Shown: piece after piece, positions 7,000 to 9,950 of the stretch
How positions within the stretch are numbered: the first letter of the stretch is position 1
Layout: each line of letters begins with the position of its first letter
Origin: Dehalococcoidia bacterium CG2_30_46_9
GTDB taxonomy: Bacteria > Chloroflexota > Dehalococcoidia > GIF9 > AB-539-J10
Direction: 5' to 3'
NCBI GenBank assembly: GCA_001873005.1
Contig: MNYE01000053.1
Coordinates: 1 to 9,950, forward strand
DNA: 9,950 bases
The notes under the pieces: generated by a model
What the model saw: the letters and a program-made list of their open reading frames with translations, nothing else
What the model was told of the DNA's origin: nothing
Database searches by the model: none
Translations under genes and position numbers: made by a program

Positions 7000-7083
7000 A
7001 AAGGTGTCTCTTGCCCACTTCACCCCTTATCTGGCGAGGGACAATTAGAAAGGAGGCCCTCCCACCTTATTTGGCAAGGGGCG
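6995..7083 (+). repeat. Imperfect tandem duplication in the alaS-ruvX spacer
   Basis: ATTAGAAAGG occurs at 6995-7004 and 7044-7053, and CACCCCTTATCTGGCGAGGG at 7021-7040 recurs at 7061-7080 with four mismatches. Two units of about 49 and 40 bp therefore fill the spacer, the second lacking roughly 9 bp. The first unit begins inside the alaS stop codon region, so the duplication extended the spacer between the genes. Confidence 0.65.
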
Positions 7084-7095
7084 TGAGGATGAAAA

Positions 7096-7593
7096 ATGCG
7101 CAGTTTAGGACTGGATGTCGGAGATAAAAGGATCGGAGTGGCGGTAAGCGATCCGGAAGGAACTATAGCTTTTTCTCTCACCACAATTGCTAACGGAGAC
7201 GAAGACATAGTGATAGAGGATGTTATTAAGCTTGCGGAACAATATGAGGTAGAATGCATTGTGATTGGTTTACCTCTTTGCCTGAATGGCACGCTGGGGC
7301 AACAGGCTAAAAAAGTATTAGCTTTCGCTGATAAATTGTCATTGCGAGCCAAGCAAAGCAATCTCGACCATGTTGATATACAAACGTGGGACGAACGACT
7401 CTCTACCGTAGCGGCTAATCGCTTAATGATTGATGCTGCGGGGAGAAATAAACTGCGGTGCGGTAGCAAAAAGCAAAAAGCAACTAAAATCAACTTTTCG
7501 GGTAAAACCGGAACAGATGCTATGGCAGCCGCTTTTATTCTCCAGGGTTTCCTCGATAGCATTAAAGAAAAGAAGCAATGCCAAAGTTTATAA
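7096..7593 (+). CDS. ruvX: Putative pre-16S rRNA nuclease / Holliday junction resolvase-like YqgF
   Basis: RNase H-fold nuclease of the RuvX/YqgF family, implicated in 16S rRNA 5'-end maturation and earlier proposed as a Holliday junction resolvase. Visible motifs: LGLDVGDKRIGVAVSD with Asp7, VIGLPLCLNG at 56-65, WDERLST at 98-104, and a C-terminal TDAMAAAFILQGFLD with Asp141. At 165 residues it is longer than the usual 135-150. Two places explain this: LSLRAKQSNL at 81-90, encoded by a dispersed repeat, and a basic stretch at about 118-137 encoded by short slippage-type repeats (AGCAAAA twice at 7465-7478). The ATG is supported by GAGG at 7085-7088, 7 nt upstream. The 3' end overlaps aroE by 16 nt, implying coupled translation. 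Confidence 0.9.
   Translation: MRSLGLDVGDKRIGVAVSDPEGTIAFSLTTIANGDEDIVIEDVIKLAEQYEVECIVIGLPLCLNGTLGQQAKKVLAFADKLSLRAKQSNLDHVDIQTWDERLSTVAANRLMIDAAGRNKLRCGSKKQKATKINFSGKTGTDAMAAAFILQGFLDSIKEKKQCQSL
7337..7365 (+). repeat. Dispersed repeat (TGTCATTGCG...GCAATCTC) inside ruvX
   Basis: A 29-bp sequence beginning TGTCATTGCGAGCCAA and ending AAAGCAATCTC shares both ends with 9358-9413 in aroC. Outer bases ATTGC and GCAAT can pair. It is read in frame as residues 81-90 of RuvX, between the helix FADK and the conserved WDERLST, where relatives of the family have a short loop. Confidence 0.7.
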
Positions 7594-8453
7594 GTCTTAT
7601 CGGTTATCCAGTCAAACATTCCATCTCCCCTTATTTTCAACAGGCGGCTCTGGACTATTATCACCTTGACATTCGTTATGAAGCCTGGGAAATAAGCCCA
7701 GAAATGCTTGAGGTAACAGTAGCTAAATTGAGAGAGCCGCAAAATCTAGGGGCTAATGTAACTGTGCCTTACAAGGAGGCAGTCCTACCTCTTTTGGACC
7801 AGGTTGACAATTTGGCAGGTTTAATTGGCGCCGTCAATACTATACTTAAAAGGAATGGTAAGCTCTGGGGTTACAATACTGATGCCTATGGGTTCATAGA
7901 AGCACTCAAACAACACGGTAATTTTGAGCCCGAGGGCAAAAAAGTGGCCATCCTGGGTGCTGGTGGAGCAGCTAGGGCAGCTAGCTTTGCTCTGGTGCAA
8001 AACAAAGTAAGGTTCCTTCTTATTGTCAATCGTACTTTAGAGCGGGCTCAGACGCTGGCAGATAACCTGAGAGAGTACATATCCCAGGCTGGGTGGCAAG
8101 CGGAGGTTGCTATTTTACCTTGGCAAGGTTTAACTTCGAGTCAGGTCTTTGATGATTGTCAGCTTATAGTTAACTGCACTACGATAGGAATGAACCATAG
8201 TTCTTATGAAGGACAATCACCTCTGGGTGTGGAACTGATTCCTAAAGGGATATTGGTCTATGATTTAGTGTATAATCCTTATATTACACCTCTGCTAAAG
8301 TTGGCCGAGCAGGCTAGTGCCAACATACTTAGTGGCTTGCCTATGTTGGTATATCAAGGTGCTGCTTCGTTTGAACTCTGGACAGGAAGGAAAGCTCCAA
8401 TTGACATAATGTTTAACAAGGCTCAAGAAGTGTTAGTAGGAAGTAAACTCTAA
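7578..8453 (+). CDS. aroE: Shikimate dehydrogenase (NADP+)
   Basis: Reduces 3-dehydroshikimate to shikimate with NADPH in the shikimate pathway. The 291-residue length is normal. Seen in order: shikimate-binding KHSISP (Ser15, Ser17), NVTVPYK with the catalytic Lys66, AVNT with Asn87, GYNTDAYGF with the catalytic Asp102, the Rossmann loop GAGGAAR (127-133), NRT (151-153, the NADP-phosphate contact typical of AroE), and GLPMLVYQGA with Gln260. The ATG at 7578 lies within the end of ruvX (16-nt overlap) and is followed by the usual KFISLIGYPVKHS. Its last codons form part of the inverted repeat preceding aroC. Confidence 0.97.
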   Translation: MPKFISLIGYPVKHSISPYFQQAALDYYHLDIRYEAWEISPEMLEVTVAKLREPQNLGANVTVPYKEAVLPLLDQVDNLAGLIGAVNTILKRNGKLWGYNTDAYGFIEALKQHGNFEPEGKKVAILGAGGAARAASFALVQNKVRFLLIVNRTLERAQTLADNLREYISQAGWQAEVAILPWQGLTSSQVFDDCQLIVNCTTIGMNHSSYEGQSPLGVELIPKGILVYDLVYNPYITPLLKLAEQASANILSGLPMLVYQGAASFELWTGRKAPIDIMFNKAQEVLVGSKL

Positions 8454-8533
8454 GCACTAAACTCTACCCTGAACTTGATTCAGGGCTAAACAAATTTGTT
8501 TAGAGTTTAGAAATTAGAATTTAGGATTTATTA
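8444..8533 (+). repeat. Nested inverted repeat with 7-bp periodicity between aroE and aroC
   Basis: Arms 8444-8466 and 8501-8523 are inverted copies (19 of 23 positions, with a perfect 10-bp CTAAACTCTA/TAGAGTTTAG core at 8457-8466/8501-8510). Between them lie two more hairpins: 8467-8485 and the perfect palindrome CTAAACAAATTTGTTTAG at 8486-8503. The right part also reads as five heptads starting at 8499 (TTTAGAG, TTTAGAA, ATTAGAA, TTTAGGA, TTTATTA), and the left arm shows the inverted heptad. The element covers the last aroE codons and ends 3 bp before aroC, supplying its AGGA ribosome binding site (8523-8526). In RNA it could fold into a branched structure and may act as an mRNA processing or attenuation site. 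Confidence 0.8.
8467..8485 (+). repeat. 19-bp hairpin repeat, spacer copy
   Basis: CCCTGAACTTGATTCAGGG has a 7-bp stem and a 5-nt loop. Its exact reverse complement occurs at 9000-9018 inside aroC. Confidence 0.85.
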
Positions 8534-8536
8534 AGA

Positions 8537-9736
8537 ATGGGACAATTTCGCTTTCTCACTGCCGGGGAATCCCATGGAAAGGGACTGACAGCCATAGTTG
8601 AAGGCATGATAGCCGGGCTTCCTTTAGACGTAGGTTATATCAACACGGAGCTTAAGCGACGTCAGCAGGGCTATGGACGTAGTTCCCGTATGCAGCTAGA
8701 AGAGGATAAAGCTGAAATTATCTCAGGAATTTATCATGGGCTTACAACAGGCAGTCCCATTTCTCTTTTCATCTCTAACCGAGACTGGCGGGAGACTGAG
8801 CCAGTAACCTGTCCCCGTCCTGGGCATGCTGACCTAGCTGGAGTAACTAAATACGGTCTCGAAGATATTAGACCGATAATGGAGAGGGCCAGTGCTCGAG
8901 AGACAGCCGCTAGAGTAGCTGTTGGAGCTATAGCCAAGAGGTTTTTAGAACAATTTGGCATTGCTATTCATAGCCACACTATGGCAATTGGGCATGTTAC
9001 CCTGAATCAAGTTCAGGGCTTGGCCTCTTGTCATTGCCAACCAACCTCTATAGATTGGCAGCGTGTAGAATCTTCTCCAGTTCGTTGCTCTGATACCAAA
9101 TTAGAAAAGGAAATTTTGGCGACTATTGATAAGGCTAAAGCTGATGGAGATACTTTGGGGGGCATTTTTGAGGTAATCGCCACAGGTGTCCCTATCGGAT
9201 TAGGCAGCCACGTGCATTGGGATCGCCGTCTCAATGGTAGAATTGCTCAGGCGATAATGAGCATCAACGCCGTGAAAGGGGTAGAGGTTGGTATGGGATT
9301 TGCTCTAGCTGCGCTGAAAGGCTCCCAAGCCCATGACATTATTGAACCTCGCCCTCCTGTCATTGCGGTGAGCCAAAGTCCTGAGCGTAGCAAAGGAGAA
9401 GCGAAGCAATCTCTACCTTGGCGCCATGCTACCAACCGTGCTGGTGGCATAGAAGGTGGCATAAGTAATGGAGAGCCAATTGTAGTCAGGGCTGTGGTTA
9501 AACCAATTGCCACTTTAGCTAAGCTCTTGCCCTCCGTAGATTTGCACAGTGGCCAAGTAGCCCAAGCCCATTATGAGCGCAGCGATGTTTGCGTTGTTCC
9601 CGCTGCCGGTGTAATCGCCGAAGCTATGCTAGCCATTGTTTTGGCTGATGCCATGCTGGAGAAATTCGGCGGAGACAATCTAAAGGAGACCAATGCAAAC
9701 TATCACAATTACCAATTGTCTTGTCATCGTTTCTGA
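8537..9736 (+). CDS. aroC: Chorismate synthase
   Basis: Converts 5-enolpyruvylshikimate 3-phosphate to chorismate, the last step of the shikimate pathway, with reduced FMN. The three family signatures are visible: TAGESHGKGL with His13, RPGHADLAG with His97 plus ARETAARVAVGA, and ERSDVCVVPAAGVIAEAM with Asp350. His13, His97 and Asp350 correspond to the known catalytic residues. At 399 residues it is in the upper normal range, and two segments look foreign: TLNQVQGL at 155-162 (19-bp hairpin repeat) and residues 275-293 (TGTCATTGCG-type repeat), the latter just before the conserved TNRAGGIEGG. The frame stays open through both. ATG at 8537 has AGGA 10 nt upstream. The tail NANYHNYQLSCHRF is not a family feature. 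Confidence 0.96.
   Translation: MGQFRFLTAGESHGKGLTAIVEGMIAGLPLDVGYINTELKRRQQGYGRSSRMQLEEDKAEIISGIYHGLTTGSPISLFISNRDWRETEPVTCPRPGHADLAGVTKYGLEDIRPIMERASARETAARVAVGAIAKRFLEQFGIAIHSHTMAIGHVTLNQVQGLASCHCQPTSIDWQRVESSPVRCSDTKLEKEILATIDKAKADGDTLGGIFEVIATGVPIGLGSHVHWDRRLNGRIAQAIMSINAVKGVEVGMGFALAALKGSQAHDIIEPRPPVIAVSQSPERSKGEAKQSLPWRHATNRAGGIEGGISNGEPIVVRAVVKPIATLAKLLPSVDLHSGQVAQAHYERSDVCVVPAAGVIAEAMLAIVLADAMLEKFGGDNLKETNANYHNYQLSCHRF
9000..9018 (+). repeat. 19-bp hairpin repeat inside aroC
   Basis: CCCTGAATCAAGTTCAGGG is the exact reverse complement of 8467-8485. It is translated as TLNQVQG within residues 155-161 of AroC. Ten bases after it, TTGTCATTGC (9028-9037) matches the start of the other repeat class, so the segment may be a compound insertion. 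Confidence 0.85.
9358..9413 (+). repeat. Dispersed repeat (TGTCATTGCG...GCAATCTC) inside aroC, long form
   Basis: This 56-bp segment shares TGTCATTGCG and GAGCCAA at its left end and AAGCAATCTC at its right end with the 29-bp copy in ruvX; the middle carries extra GAGCGTAGC/GAAGCG sequence. It encodes residues 275-293 of AroC. The shared bases are read in a different frame here than in ruvX. Confidence 0.7.
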
Positions 9737-9776
9737 TGACGGATTATAATCATTGAGATTTTACAGGATGAGAAAG

Positions 9777-9950
9777 ATGAAACTGCCTGTTATTCTCACA
9801 GAAGGTGAAGATGGTTACATTGTAGCCGAAATACCAGTACTCCCTGGGTGCATTTCGCAGGGTAAGACTAAAGAGGAAGCGCTGGCTAATATCAAAGAAG
9901 CTGCTGAACTCTGCCTGGAAAGTATGGAAGAGGAGGGCTGGACACTATCT
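9777..9950 (+). CDS. HicB-like (UPF0150 family) protein, N-terminal part
   Basis: The first 58 residues are visible and the gene runs off the right edge. The sequence MKLPVILTEGEDGYIVAEIP followed by LPGCISQGKTKEEALANIKEA is the typical partial RNase H-like fold of HicB antitoxins and their solitary relatives. HicB normally neutralises the mRNA-cleaving toxin HicA. No HicA frame fits in the 40 bp upstream, so a partner would have to lie downstream beyond the window; otherwise this is a solitary HicB-like protein. The start at 9777 fits AGGA at 9765-9768 and the family N-terminus; an in-frame ATG at 9768 would add three residues. Confidence 0.85.
   Translation, partial: MKLPVILTEGEDGYIVAEIPVLPGCISQGKTKEEALANIKEAAELCLESMEEEGWTLS

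Noticed and set aside
7020..7742. Long minus-strand frame (240 codons) opposite ruvX and the start of aroE.
   Set aside because: It is antisense to two clearly recognised genes and shows no recognisable domain.
9028..9037. TTGTCATTGC as a third full copy of the ruvX-type repeat in aroC.
   Set aside because: Only the first 10 bases match; the right end GCAATCTC is missing. Mentioned only as a possible fragment.

Overview
The window looks like a piece of a bacterial chromosome of moderate GC content. It carries housekeeping genes interrupted by one insertion sequence and several small repeats. The gene set (PPi-type phosphofructokinase with a long class II aldolase; alaS-ruvX-aroE-aroC; a HicB-like protein) and the palindromic repeats read into coding sequence suggest an uncultured anaerobe, possibly Chloroflexota/Dehalococcoidia. 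That placement is an impression from protein style, not a proof.

Left part, minus strand: a two-gene upper-glycolysis operon. A predicted pyrophosphate-dependent 6-phosphofructokinase (ATG at 2715) is followed, with a 23-nt overlap, by a long class II fructose-bisphosphate-type aldolase (1607-240). A near-consensus promoter (TTGACA, 17 bp, TAATAT) ends 10 nt before the phosphofructokinase ATG, so its mRNA is probably leaderless. Immediately upstream lies a complete ISL3-family insertion sequence (about 2783-4127) with 16-bp terminal inverted repeats, an intact transposase in the same orientation as the operon, and a leader able to form competing pairings around the transposase ribosome binding site.

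The block from the aldolase to the insertion sequence is bracketed by two direct copies of an 82-83 bp sequence (152-234 and 4151-4232). Each copy contains a rightward sigma70-like promoter. The right copy points at alaS; the left copy points antisense into the aldolase 3' end. This suggests the roughly 3.9-kb block was placed between the two copies or arose with their duplication.

Right part, plus strand: alaS (alanyl-tRNA synthetase), ruvX/yqgF, aroE (shikimate dehydrogenase), aroC (chorismate synthase) and the beginning of a HicB-like gene cut by the window edge. ruvX and aroE overlap by 16 nt. alaS has a TATAAT box exactly placed for a transcript starting at its GTG codon.

The most unusual signal is a set of small palindromic repeats in and between these genes. 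A 19-bp hairpin sequence lies in the aroE-aroC spacer and again, as its exact reverse complement, inside the aroC coding frame. A second repeat class (TGTCATTGCG ... GCAATCTC) lies inside ruvX and again inside aroC, translated in two different frames. The aroE-aroC spacer itself is a nested inverted repeat built on a 7-bp period. No CRISPR array, rRNA, tRNA or phage module was seen.
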